From assembly GCA_015179045.1 (NCBI GenBank), contig WHUZ01000001.1, positions 2,046,001 through 2,110,000 of the forward strand: 64,000 nucleotides of DNA, written 5' to 3'. Shown one piece after another: positions 46,596 to 58,000 of the stretch (position 1 is its first letter; each line of letters opens with the position of its first letter). The notes beneath the pieces were generated by a model. That model made no database searches, had not been told where the DNA came from, and saw nothing but the letters and a program-made list of their open reading frames with translations. Source of the DNA: Kalaharituber pfeilii (lineage: Eukaryota > Ascomycota > Pezizomycetes > Pezizales > Pezizaceae). The position numbers were made by a program, and so were the translations under genes.

Positions 46596-48363
46596 GAGTA
46601 TAGGTTCGATGGGTTCTCGTTGCGAAGGTGCTGTTAGAGGGCCGCTGACCTTGACCCTACTTTATTCCTTTCTTTCTTGATGCTTTTCGATTTCTTGTTT
46701 GAATCCTATCATTCCAGTATATAGACGGCTGCGGTAACCCAAAAGCAGGTAAGGCATTTTGATATCAATTCGGCGTTTTTGTGTGTGTGCTATTTGCTTT
46801 TTTGCTTGTGAGGATCTTCTTGATAGAATCGCCTCCCCTTCCTCTTTTCTCGTCCTTGCACCACCCTTTACTATCTTTTTGCTTTATATAAATCTCCGCT
46901 TCCTTTAATAGCGTTTGAACCTTTAGTCCTTGTTCATGGTCGTTTTCCTTTTCTCCTGATTAAACATTCAATCATTTCAGGTTTCCTCTTTCGAGCTCGC
47001 GGCCATGGCTTGCTTATTATGTATACTATGAATTGTCCTTCTCATATGCTATCAACCTCCCCACGAATTGCCTGTTACACGTGCATTGCTCGCGTCACTC
47101 TTTTCAAGCCAGGATCAACAGGTTTTTCACTGTCCTGCTTCGAATCCGAGACATGTTCATCATGGTCCCCTCTATTCCAGCTTCATTAGAATTGTACATA
47201 CCGCATATTGTTGCAGATTCTATAAATATTTACTGCAGTGAACGAAGCTGAAATTCAAAGAAAGTACTGAATCCTAAGGGACGCAATTCATCTCATTCCT
47301 CGTTACTTGTTTCTGTATAGCTATGATATGATGTCTTCAGGTATCGCATTTTCCGCTAATAATCACGCAGTCATAAGAGATTACGATAGTCGAGCTGAGA
47401 ATACAATCCTTTGATTGAGTGCCCGACTAGATTTAGCCTGGTTTGTAATTTATTATCGCTGCGATCTATGCTGCAGGAACGTCGAACGCAGTGTCGAAGC
47501 CTTATGATATCTAATCTTACATTTTGGCGAAGAACTAGTGATAAGTGAGCGATGATCTGCACCAAGCGCTCCGAGAGTTTCTGCACAGCATTTGAAACGG
47601 TCCCTGCAGATCAGTGTTCATACATACCATACAATCCTTGCCCCAGTCACCCGAAACCGTCCACCGCCTGTTTGTTCACATCTTTTTTCGTTTTCGGCGA
47701 TCCCAGCCCGGCCAACGCTTTATGCATACATACATGAGGACGGCAAAAGCTGATGGCCGGCCTGGGACCTAATCAGACTATGTGAACCCCGCAGCATTTG
47801 GGCATGCGAAAAGCCACAGCGGTATCGAGTGGCAGTGAAACGCCAGCGCCACACTTTGGAACTGCAGATCCCCCAGCGTTCTAGGAGTCAGGACACTACC
47901 CAAAATAGTGATCAGCAGTTGCTCAACCATAACAGCTGGCCATTCGCAATGTGTACTACAATGTGCACCTGGGAAGCTTCGCTACCGCTACCGCCGACCG
48001 CATTCCATGGCTGCCAATTTGGGTTTTATACCATCTCGTCCTTTTTATACTCGAGACAGAGAAATGTAAGCTGTGAAGTTATATACTGTGCAAGTCCCAC
48101 CTTGCCCATTCAGCCTCTTCCATCGTCTGGTATCAACTCGAATTGCCGGACTGTTGCAGGTGATGTTTTCATGACGATTTCCTTTCTTGTTTTCTCGCTT
48201 TTCATCGTTCGGTCTGGGACCACAAAGCCTTAAAATCTTCTTACTTTCCTTGTATCTGTCTATAAAAGGTTTATTTCTGTTGTTCTTTCGAGTTTCTTTT
48301 ATACCTTATCATATCGACGGAGCACCACCTCTTTTTCTCATTTGTATTCATTCTGCTATATCA
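46596..48363. other. Intergenic region, 5' side of the CBM19-like gene
   Basis: About 1.8 kb, T-rich next to MRS2 (its 3' UTR) and otherwise without coding signal. A TATA box lies at 48261. One CAGACTA-containing site occurs near 47775. Confidence 0.55.
48261..48268 (+). promoter_or_regulatory. TATA box (TATAAAAG)
   Basis: A consensus TATA element 96 bp upstream of the ATG at 48364, in a T/C-rich context typical of highly expressed or inducible fungal genes. Confidence 0.55.
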
Positions 48364-49269
48364 ATGCTCCTCACCGCTATTCTCCCACATGCATGCGCTG
48401 TCTTAATGGCTAGCTGTGTTTTGGCTGGTCCTCTGAGCCATCATATGCGCCAACAGGCAAGTGAGTTACATGAGAGGAAGCAACTGGTTACAACTATCAT
48501 GGTCTTCACGAGAACTCTCACGCTTGAGGTCGACTTGGGAGATACTCCATCACCCACGACTGTGCAACCAGAACTTAGCACATCTCCAGCCACAATAACC
48601 CTCTCTGAAAAGCCAACCCCTACCACAGAAGACCCATTGAAAGGTCCCTCGACTTCGGTTGAGGGTAAACCAGGGACAGTAACAAGAATTATTACTATAG
48701 AGACAACTATCACGAGAACGAGGACGAGAACGGTACCAGCGAACACGGAGCCAATAAGCACTTCTCTACCAGAAAATAGTGAGACAGCTACCCCTACAGA
48801 GTCAGTTTTAGGGGAATCCACTGTCTCTTCAACAACGACGGTACCAGCAAAGTCTGCCTCTGTGTCTTTTACGTTCATTGGGCCCGGTCCCATACCTACA
48901 GACCCTGGTAACAAAGAGCCTACGACTACTACAAGCTTTCCGCCGCCTACAAAAACGGTAGACCCGGACGTACTCGTCGATAGCATCAAACGTGCTATCA
49001 AGTTGAACAAAGATTTTGCTAAAAGGGAAACAGGGAAGAGATGTGATCCACGCGTCCTACTAGCGTGCCAGGGCACTGCAGGTCGTGAAATCATACAATG
49101 CGAAAACGGGACTTACCAATCTGCGTACAAATGTGGCCGGAACGCAAACTGTTATGCAGTTCCGCAAGAGTTGAGTTCAGGGACTTTGGTAGCTTGTTTG
49201 ACTCCAGAAGATGCAGCAGCAAGGTTCGACATGTCGGTGGATGAATTCAACAGTGTAATCAATAACTGA
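48364..49269 (+). CDS. Secreted Ser/Thr-rich protein with C-terminal CBM19-like chitin-binding domain
   Basis: Single exon, 301 residues. The start is the ATG at 48364, which gives a signal peptide (MLLTAILPHACAVLMASCVL AG); the frame is open upstream but the extra residues would be 5' UTR. Residues about 60-210 are Thr/Ser/Pro-rich, probably O-glycosylated, with 'TITRTRTRTVP' and 'STTTVPAKS'. The last about 75 residues resemble a CBM19 module: 'CDPRVLLACQGTAGREIIQC', 'YKCGRNANCYAVP', 'GTLVACLTPEDAAARF', with six Cys. CBM19 occurs at the C-terminus of fungal chitinases, but no catalytic domain is present here. A wall- or chitin-associated role is inferred. There is no GPI signal at the C-terminus. 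Confidence 0.82.
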   Translation: MLLTAILPHACAVLMASCVLAGPLSHHMRQQASELHERKQLVTTIMVFTRTLTLEVDLGDTPSPTTVQPELSTSPATITLSEKPTPTTEDPLKGPSTSVEGKPGTVTRIITIETTITRTRTRTVPANTEPISTSLPENSETATPTESVLGESTVSSTTTVPAKSASVSFTFIGPGPIPTDPGNKEPTTTTSFPPPTKTVDPDVLVDSIKRAIKLNKDFAKRETGKRCDPRVLLACQGTAGREIIQCENGTYQSAYKCGRNANCYAVPQELSSGTLVACLTPEDAAARFDMSVDEFNSVINN

Positions 49270-49973
49270 GGATGGTGGCAGAGCATTTTCAGTCCCTTGA
49301 TACCAGGATATCATGTGACAACACAGCTGCTATGAGCAGTGCTCATGACGAAAAAATATGTGAATTCTGATATTCCTTCAAGAGTTCTATTTTATTGTAT
49401 TTTATCCTTTTTTTTTCATGGGCAAATTTTGTGTATATAATCTATAAATGGCGCATTGTTAGTGCTTTTTCTGGGAACGAGAACAAGGCCTTTTTTCCCC
49501 CTTTTTTTTTTTCTTTGTTTTCTCATTTTCCCCTCTCTGTTGCAGTTTACATATCTCTTTTGTTTTGTTGTCACAGTGATTGCACTAAGTGGTAGCAGAA
49601 TGAGAGAACAAGCCACTTCGTGTTTAAGCGGATTTACTCGCTGGTTCGGAAAGTATTGGAACGCTGCATAACATATTTGCACTATTCCAAAAGGCGAATA
49701 GCCCACACAATTTATGCAGCGTTCCAATACTTTCCGAACCAGCGAGTAGTAGTATCATATTAATTCATATTCATATATTTATGCACGTCAATATGCCAGT
49801 TTAAACACACCTAGAATAAAGCACTTATTATACAACAACACTCCAAAGAATCAAATAAAACCAATTCGGCCCAGGTTTGGCAAATTGACGAATTTATGAA
49901 TAGAAATCGAGAATATTAAGGGCTAGCGGGACAACAAGAAGGAAAAGGGGAGCACGGGACGACCAAGGAAGGG
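49270..49973. other. Intergenic region with a 37-bp inverted repeat
   Basis: Lies between the CBM19-like and GPI15 genes. T-rich 3' UTR at 49380-49560, then the perfect inverted repeat at 49635-49748. No exon. Confidence 0.7.
49635..49748. repeat. Perfect 37-bp inverted repeat with a 40-nt loop
   Basis: Left arm 49635-49671 (TACTCGCTGGTTCGG...TGCATAA) and right arm 49712-49748 (TTATGCAG...CCAGCGAGTA) are exact reverse complements, 37 of 37. The 40-nt spacer has no coding potential. Could be a tiny MITE (arms as terminal repeats), a hairpin RNA source or a cruciform. No clear target-site duplication is visible beyond a possible TA. Confidence 0.95.
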
Positions 49974-51034
49974 ATGTTTCCACTATTTCCGTCAGCCCCG
50001 CGCCTTATCACGCGCTCCCCATCGCCGACAACGATAGAGTATACGGTGACGACAGCGCCGATTCCACCGGCATCGAGGGTGGCGAGATATCTGTTGCTAG
50101 CGCTAATGGTGGGGGTGAAGGTTGTGGTGGTGGGGGTATGGATGGGGATTGGGTTGGTGAAGTACGGGAATGAGATTGAGAATGCAGGCCGAGGGAAGTG
50201 TGAAAGCGGGGAGGACAGGTGGTGGGAGCGGTGGTGGGAAAGCCAGTGGGGAGGGGGAATGCTGAGGGGGGGGAGGATAGAGAGGTGGGGGGCGGGGATG
50301 GAGTGGTGGTGGGTGGTGTTGGGGGGGTTGCTGGCAGGGTGGTGGGCGGGGAGGAGGGGGTATACAGGTACGTATATACTATCTTTACGGGATGATTTTG
50401 TTTTATGCCGTTTTAAAAAAACACATTTTGGAAAACGGAAAGGAGCTAATGTTTCATCCCTCGGGAGTTGGGCCAAATCTATATTGCAGAAGAATCCCTC
50501 CTTATCATGCGCAATCTCGGCATTCAAACGCGCACCGTCTCTAGCAGCGCCTTCTCTCCTTTGCCTCCACTCCTCTTCGAATGGCTCTTTGCTGCTGTAG
50601 TGCCGTCCCCTTCTACTTCTCCCACCCCAAATTCCAGCTCCCTCCCCGACTCCCCTACCACTCCTGACCACAACAAGAAACCAAACTGCAACTCACCCCT
50701 CTCCTCCTTCATCACGACTCGAACGAATTACACCCCACCATCCATCCTTGTCTCCGCCGGTACCACGCGCTTCATACCGACGTCGCAGATCCAGGACGTG
50801 TGGATCCAGGAGGGGTTCATTGGGTTCGAGGTCAGGTATTTCCTGGGAGTGGTAGTAAAAGAGGAACAGGAGATTGTGGTTGTGTTTCCAAGGACGCTGC
50901 CGAGGAGAGAAGTTGTGGAGGTGGTGTGGAGGGGTTTGAGGGGGTGTTTGTACGAGAAGGAGGGGAGTGGGGAGGGGCTGGAGGAGCGAGCGGTAGCTGG
51001 GGCCGGGCCGAGAGGGGGAGTGGGCAGGAAGTAA
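49974..51034 (+). CDS. GPI15: GPI-GlcNAc transferase subunit GPI15 / PIG-H, 2 exons
   Basis: Small membrane subunit of the GPI-GnT complex of the ER. Exons 49974-50367 and 50490-51034 (312 residues). Exon 1 encodes 'RSPSPTTIEYTVTTAP' followed by two hydrophobic spans ('YLLLALMVGVKVVVVGVWMG', 'WVVLGGLLAGWW'). Exon 2 opens with the PIG-H core 'ESLLIMRNLGIQT', then 'TTRFIPTSQIQDVWIQEGFI' and 'GFEVRYFLGVVVK', and 'VVVFPRTLPRREVVEVVWRG'. The intron (50368-50489) has a GTACGT donor. A Ser/Pro-rich insertion lies in the middle. The same DNA has a long opposite-strand open frame, a shadow of the G-rich coding sequence. It is the second subunit of this complex in the window, after GPI2. Confidence 0.9.
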
Positions 51035-51437
51035 TAATGTAAAGCCGGGGCGGAGTGGTAGAGAGCGCAGGGCAAATCGCTGTTTCACTATTGTTTCTGC
51101 TTTCGTTTTGGGATTTCCTTTAATTTTTGTTGACGGGCATGATGGGATACCACACACACATATATTTACACGCAGACACATACACGTACACACACAAACA
51201 AACATATCATGTTAGTATGCGATGTTGTACTATCTAGGATGATAATAATTAATAAAATAAGGTGATTCCTCAAAGATCAAAGATTATTACGCCGATTCAT
51301 GACCCAATAATGCATTATCATCACCATTATCAACATCAAGGGAAAGAATAAATAAAACTCCGCCGTTGTAAAAAGACAACAATAATAGACCGTCTACGTA
51401 CGTAAGTTCTAGCCACCACCCATAAGACTAACTCCCC
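51035..51437. other. Convergent intergenic region
   Basis: About 400 bp between converging GPI15 and ARP11 genes, with a CA-rich stretch (51150-51205). Both 3' UTRs expected; nothing else seen. Confidence 0.6.
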
Positions 51438-53288
51438 CTACATCATATTACTTGGCAACCCCATCCCCCCCGACGCTACCGCAGACAGAAACTTCTCCCT
51501 CTCAACCTCACATATCCCCTTCACCCTTGCTCCCGCTACTATGCTAGCCCCAACCCACGTACCAAGGGACTTGACGCCACGGATCAAGCCAGGAGGCTGA
51601 TTAGGCTTCTGGTTCTCCTTTTGCGCTAGCTCCTCGTAGATGCGCACGCGGACGGGATTGGTGCCGATGCTTAGGTATTTTGCTTCTTCTGCCTGAGGCC
51701 CCACCGAGCTGGTTGGCGAAGCAGGTAATTGTTCTGGGGTCTCTTCATGTTTTGGTGGCCGAGGCGGCAGCGGCGGCGGTGGGGGGGAAGGTGTACGAGT
51801 AGAAGGAAGGTGTTTATCATCCTTTGGAGGCGGGGGCGGAGGCGGAGGCTCATCTATTACAGTCACGATACCGCCCTTCCGCGCTCGCGATTTTTTCCCG
51901 CTCTTGAACGAGTTCCAACCGCCGCGTTCTTCAACGAGGCCACGGAGTTCATCGACGATGCGCTTTTTGAGTCCGGGAATGTTAGAGGGACCACCGACTA
52001 TGACGATGCGGGAGAGGCATGCGGCCCGGACGTCGATGGGGCAAGCGAGCAGGGAATTGTAGAGGAGCTGGGGGATGGGCAATTCGTCTTGGTCAGGTTC
52101 GTCGTCGTCCGCTAGACTGGATAGGTCGGCGGAGAGAGGGGCTGGATTGAAGAATGCATGCTCAATGGGGAGCGATAATGTGTATAGTGGGACGTTTATT
52201 GAGAGGGGTTTATGCGAGTCGGTTGTAGAGAGAGGAATTAGCATTGTGGAGGAGCCCGTCGTGGAGAAGACAGGCTTAGTAGCTGAGCCAGAAGAGAGCA
52301 GCTGCGGAGGGACATCTCTGGCGGCAGGCTTGTCTGGTTTCTGGCGAAGCTCGCGCTCTTGTTTTCGAACTTCGTAGCTCTCGCACCAGACGACGCGCGA
52401 GACAAGCTCTTCTAGAAAGTCCTCTCGTATTTTTTTACCTTCAATTCCTTTCTCTGCTAATAGCGCTTCCAGGGCCTCGCCTGCCTTTTTCTTGAGTATC
52501 TTTCCAGCACGCTTCGTTCGGCCTGACCCCCCAACCAGTCCTCCAATAACCCTCAAGTCGTAAATTGGTGTTACTACTGTTTCATGCCAGCCTATGTCGA
52601 CTACTACTGCGGAGCGTAGGCCTGCAGAGACAGTACAGAGGACAGGGGCAGAGAAGTATGTTATTGTCGGCGGTTGGAAATGTGAGAAAATAGTATTTGT
52701 GATGGTTTTGATGAGGCCAATCGGCAGAAGTGGGGGGAGCGGTAGGACGACTTTTTTAGTTTTGGAATCTACGAGGAGGTATCTTTATGGAGGCGGCGCT
52801 CCGGTTAGCAATTCCACATGAGGCATTCATCCCAGCTAAGCGACGCACTTGTTGTATGCTTCCCTCAGAACCCTTTCTACCAGGTCCTCCACCAAGCCTG
52901 TATCCAATCTTCGCAAGTCGTACTGCCACAATTCTCCCCGGCTCTTCCTTGTTGACTTCTTCTTCAACTTGTCTGCTTCGGCAGATACGCTGCTCACCTT
53001 GTGTGCCAACATTGTGCCCCCTCGCTTCGCCTCTACCACCTTGTCCCCCACTCTCCTCCACATGTCCTCGTTAAATGGAATCTCACATCTCGGAGCCGGC
53101 TCGTTTGCAAATCCCGCACGCAGGTAACGAGTGCCTACCTCGATCACCACGGGGTCTTCGGACTGGTTGAGAGGACTTCCGGTCGACGAGTAGGCGTAAG
53201 CTCGTTGGGTGAGTGGGGCAGTGGGGTTGAAGGAGCTGGAGCTGCGGGAGGAAATCCGGTAGGGGAACGGAGCATTAGACGTGTCCAT
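51438..53288 (-). CDS. ARP10: Actin-related protein of the dynactin pointed-end complex (Arp11 / fungal Arp10, ropy-7 type)
   Basis: Caps the Arp1 filament of dynactin together with p62, p25 and p27. Minus-strand exons 53288-52849 and 52782-51438 give 594 residues. Actin-fold signs: 'DPVVIEVGTRYLRAGFANEP' near residue 45, 'YNKYLLVDSKTKKVVLPLPP' across the intron, 'APVLCTVSAGLRSAVVVDIG' with 'WHETVVTPIYDLRVIGG', and 'AACLSRIVIVGGPSNIPGLK'. The protein is longer than actin because of low-complexity insertions, including a Pro-rich stretch around residues 445-490. The sequence is too diverged for normal ATP-site motifs, as in other Arp11 proteins. The first exon is Ser-rich before the actin fold. 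The gene for p62, its direct partner, is at 24.4-26.5 kb. Confidence 0.88.
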
Positions 53289-54056
53289 CGCAATTCAGAG
53301 AGCTTCGTGCAGCAGCACAGCTTCGGCGTCATGGAGAGTAGGCGTGGAGTGGGGGGCTCAGCATGAGCACACGAATTTTGATGCTCACCACTGTGTATGA
53401 CTGCGGGCCCTGGAAGACGCTGTGCAGGTAAGCATTCAGGGCCCGTCATCTGATAAGATAAGATGGTGATCACCTGTGCTGGTGCATTAGGCTAAGGGCT
53501 TGGCAGCATAGATGAGGTGTGCTGGGCAGGTGCCCAAGTAGGAAGTAGGGCACATATACGATGATTCAACACTTCTGCGCCATCCAGTTCCATAGCAGCA
53601 CGCAAGCTCACGCACTTCATTTCGTATCATCATTTCATTGAGCAACAGCTTACATACCAGGCTGCTGTGCCCCCGCTCTTTCAACATCCTCCCCTCCGTT
53701 ACATGAAGGAACGTTTAAGACTAAACCATGCTCTTAACAAGAAAATGATACACCCAGCCCAGTACCAGACCAAAAGAGACCTAATCTCAAAATCAAAGAA
53801 ACCCAATCCTCAAGGCCAAGGGCGCCCCCATAACTCTATGATCCTCATGATGCCCATGACACATAAGACCTGTTGACAATTCATGCCCCAGAAGCATATA
53901 GATAGCCTATGAGCAGCAAGTACAAAAAGGAAGACCAAACGCCAATTACCCTGGAAACCAATAACTGTTGGAAAAACAGTCACAATTACCGAAACAACGT
54001 ACACCCGCTTCTGCAGGCGACCCAACTCATTTCTGACGTAGGTTAATTGTTTAACA
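53289..54056. other. Region between ARP11 and an unknown gene
   Basis: No gene could be proven, but the minus-strand frame 54118-53810 continues the neighbouring unknown protein in a plausible way with a hydrophobic span (see the finding). The remainder holds the ARP11 promoter. Confidence 0.45.
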
Positions 54057-55070
54057 TTACACAATATGGAGCCAATTTCGTCGAGAGGAGACCGAGGCAT
54101 AGCCATTGGCCTTCTCAATGTCCTGGGGGTCTCGCCTTCTGCGAGATTTGCTCGTGAAAGGGAGCCGCCCCTGGTGGGCAGAAATCGGTGCTGATGGCGA
54201 TTTTGTCAGCTTGAGGGTTTCATTGCTCATTGATCTAGTAAGTTTCAGAGTCGGAACTGGAGAATCGCTCCGTAACCGCTGCAGGTTCAAGCTATTCGGT
54301 CGGTGTCTTCCTTGTTGAGTTCGATGAATGCAAAGCGGGCCAGAAGCTGTGAATCCTCCCGCCAGGAGAAAATCATTGTGACCCAGGTCACTGGAGCTCT
54401 TAATATTCTCATTAAAGGTATCACAGTGCTGATCAACATTCCCACAATGTTTCATTGACTTGATGGGACATGTTTCTTCATCACTACCAAGGCTAAACCT
54501 TTTCCTGACAAGATCTTTATCCTGAACCAGTTTTTCGAAAAAAATTTGCAAAAATTCAATATCCCGAGCCATGATAGTTGGACAATTTCCATACCCTTGT
54601 GAGGTCCCAATATCAATTGGGAATCCATTGCTGAGTTTGAAAAACAAAAAGTCCCGTGTCCAGCAATGTACTGTGGGTTCCTCATCGACTTCTCGATCCA
54701 GCAATGGCTCGTCGTCGTTGTACTCATTCATTGACGTGATTGCCGCAAAAGTCATCATGTATGAAGTGTCTGCTGTTGTTTCCCGCCGCCGAAGTGGCCA
54801 TTCGGTATCCGCTTTCTCGCTAACCGGGGAACAAATACAAGCATCCTGTCCTTCGCCACAGACAGCGCAAATAACGTGGCGCTCGTCCAACTCTCGAGTT
54901 GGCCCATCGATGATAAATTTCTCAACTTCACAAGACTTTAGAAAAGCCCTTACGTCTGCATGCCATGTATGGCTTTCTGGTACAACCTCCAGCCTGACGA
55001 TCCGGGGTGGCGGACTTTGCCGGCAATTAGCATCCAGGCGGGGAAAATAAAGAGCTTGCACGAACGGCAT
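54057..55070 (-). CDS. Hypothetical protein, possibly truncated by a frame break
   Basis: Single open frame of 337 residues from the ATG at 55070 (MPFVQALYFPRLDANC) to a stop at 54057. No family recognised. The N-terminal half looks globular: 'RIVRLEVVPESHTWHADVRA', 'VEKFIIDGPT', 'CAVCGEGQDACICSP' (a small Cys cluster), 'SYMMTFAAITSMNEY', 'WTRDFLFFKLSNGFPIDIG', 'MARDIEFLQIFFEKLV'. The second half is polar with Ser/Arg motifs such as 'SDSPVPTLKLTRSMSNETLK'. Just before the stop, another frame continues with 'PLDEIGSILCNVKQLTYVRN' and a hydrophobic segment, so the native protein may be longer and end in a membrane span. The compact single exon and consistent composition suggest a real gene. Function unknown. 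Confidence 0.6.
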   Translation of the reverse strand: MPFVQALYFPRLDANCRQSPPPRIVRLEVVPESHTWHADVRAFLKSCEVEKFIIDGPTRELDERHVICAVCGEGQDACICSPVSEKADTEWPLRRRETTADTSYMMTFAAITSMNEYNDDEPLLDREVDEEPTVHCWTRDFLFFKLSNGFPIDIGTSQGYGNCPTIMARDIEFLQIFFEKLVQDKDLVRKRFSLGSDEETCPIKSMKHCGNVDQHCDTFNENIKSSSDLGHNDFLLAGGFTASGPLCIHRTQQGRHRPNSLNLQRLRSDSPVPTLKLTRSMSNETLKLTKSPSAPISAHQGRLPFTSKSRRRRDPQDIEKANGYASVSSRRNWLHIV

Positions 55071-58000
55071 GTTGGGTGTTCAGAAATTGGAATCTAAGGA
55101 GTGTACGGTAAGAACTAAGTATGTGTAATATTATGATGGATGGAGAAGACACAAAGCCAATTTTCTCTGAATGAGGGGAGATGAAGGCAGAAGAGAGTTA
55201 ACAACATAAATATATACAAATCATCACATTTCGTACTCGTGCGGACTAGCAGACCCTGAAAGCTCATTGGGCTTTAAGGTTATAGTTGTAGGCTAGGGAA
55301 GGGATACTATGAGAGTTTCAAAAGCTTCACGAGGAAGAGAATGTGGATTTGCTCTTATCGTTCCCATAACTACCACACACACCACTTTTACTGTTGCTGC
55401 ATCACCACACCCAAGAGGCACCTGAGGGCCCTGTTTAGGGTTTTCAGTTCGCATATGAGTTTCGATTTGGAGTAAGAAGGAACTCAAAGACCCGTCTGCG
55501 CATGCGCATCATGTTGCTTGGTTTTGGGATGCAACATAAGTATCATATGCGTGCGCACGTCAATCTGGCCATGGTCGTGGTCTCTTATTTATTTTTGTCT
55601 GCTATCCCTTCACTGCAGGTTCACATACTGGGTACGAGAGCAGTTAACATATGAATGGATGGGAGGAGCAGAGTGGAGCGAAGTGGATATTCAATAATAT
55701 ATATTATCGATGCCAATTGCGAGTAAGCCATTAAACTGCTTCTGATAACAGGTACAGATATTGGGCCAACCACGTCAACCCCACATTCAGTATCCGCACA
55801 TCCACACATCCACACCCACGTGCGCGAGTACATGATTGCATTCATGCTTATGTCCTGGGAAGTAGGGTACATATTCTGCGGCGTCAGCCTGTACTACTGT
55901 AGCTCGCTTCTCACCGGTTCAGGGCGTCACAGCATGGTTATTGGCCCTGTATTGCTATCGCTCCCATGACCAGTGAAGGTCAGACGAATGAAACCGGTTC
56001 AGAAGGTACCATAGGTGTGATCTCAGATCGTGTTCTGATGATTTTCGATGTGGATTCTGCTTCGTGTGGTCACATAGGGATATTCATAAAGGTCGGGCCA
56101 GGAAATTTGGACTAGCACTTATGGGTGATATATAATCTTGCTATCATACGAGGCGGGTTTTGGAGACTAGTATATGATGAGTTGAGGTTTAAACCTATAG
56201 CTAATCTTAAGTATACAATGCCAGCTTTGTTTAGGCGAGTTTGAAATTTCTAGAGAAGTAACTTCGGTACCTGATGTCCTTTCCCTCTCCTCGTCCAATT
56301 CGACATTTCCCCGCTTATCTTCAACCAATGGGCACAAATTCTGCAGGGGCCAACGTTAACATCAACTTTAGAATATTAAAGCTAACTTTCAAGTTCGCCT
56401 CTTGTGCCCCATAATCCACACTTGTGAGCTAGTGTAATAGGCAGGTGATCAGAATATTCAAGGTTATTATATGCAGACTCATTGTCCGGCAAATCCCTGA
56501 ACTGTACTGTACATGCATGCCATTTCATACATGTAAGATGTACGTACTTTAACATCCGGCATGCGAGTGTATCTTCCTTACTTACATTATCCCCGTACAG
56601 CATGTCCGCTAAATTGCTCTGATTTGGTGTTCTCGGAAAAATGGGGAGTGTCTACTCTAGGGGAGTGGAGAGTGCCAGTATCGAGGAGAGTGTTTATCAG
56701 TGCTACAGCCGAGAAGCAGATTTCGACAAATAGCCGGAGCGATACTGAAGTCACTTGAAAAGGTGCGGCACACTTACCTGATTTCTCGAGGCCCACATGG
56801 AGCCACTCGGGAACCCGCAGCATCGTGCATTGGAAAGCCCGTGAGGTACGTATGCGCAACTTGATAACAATTCGATGTGCGTTGAAGATCAGCTTAGAGA
56901 GGGAAAGTTTAAAGTCAATGTAAAGGCTGTTTCGACTGATTTGATATATACTCCGGCTGGCATTGGAGGGAGCTCTGGTGTGAGGTACAGGAGGAGCCTG
57001 CGTACTTGTTAGAACTGCCTGAAGATGAATTAGGAGATGGAGAAGAAGATAAATCTACCCAGCTCAGGATTGTAATCTACCGAGATTGTGCCCAGGAGCG
57101 AGCTCAGCAAACTGAGGAGCGGTCGGGGTAGGAGTCCAACGATTCAAGTGTTTTGTCCCAATCAGGCAAAAGCCAAGGCAGTAGGAGACCCACCTCCTGC
57201 CATCATGATCTAATGTATGCATAACCGTACAGCCCCGGTAATCAGTGAGCAGCCTCGTCCTCAGAGCAAAAGAGAGTTACCAGTCCGTGAGGCCAAAAAA
57301 GCGCGATGCTCGCTAGCCCTCTCGACTCATATAGCCATACCCGATTGCGACGCCAGGCATCGCATATCGCATGCAACCAATCGTACCGCAAGTGCCACTG
57401 GCGCGCACGACTGTGTTTGCGCCAGTCCCGAACCGGTGTTGCCGTAACATCTACCGATTTTACGGCTATAACAATTACCCTGAAATTGCAAAATTAATCC
57501 AGTGTGGATTGTTCAACATTTCATGAATATATCTGCTGTAGTTTTCCTTTCTAGGTCTGGTCTGTTTGAAACCCATATACCCAGAAGTTTAAGGTCCCCT
57601 GTACCTACATGCCCCATATCCACAGAATTTTTCACAACGCTACCAGCAGTAAGCCCCCGCTTTTTTTTTATTTTCATTTTATTTTATTTTATTTTTTTTG
57701 CGAGCTAACACAATCTCTTGCTTTGGAACTCACGATCAGCTCAGTTAGGCATTCCTCCGCCGACCTATATATTTGGTCCCGTCTAAAGCTCCTCTGTGCT
57801 CACTTTCCAGCGTAAATCCCCGTACCTACCACTTGATGACAAGCTGCCATTGGCAAAAAGATTCAATGGGTATAAAAGATAAACTGCCAAAAAAAAAGCA
57901 CATGCGGTATTTGACATACGAAAGGAGTAATTTGCGTTATCTGGGGTGAGATGGGAAGGCGGAGAAGCTGCTGGAGGGACGGAGGGGTCACTGGAAGGGG

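Noticed and set aside
48441..49094. 217-residue minus-strand frame over the CBM19-like gene
   Set aside because: Val/Gly/Ser-rich shadow of the Thr/Pro-rich sense protein; no family match.
49916..50671. 251-residue minus-strand open frame overlapping GPI15
   Set aside because: Its Pro/His/Ser-rich translation is the complement of the G-rich coding strand, and the plus strand carries the clear PIG-H signatures.
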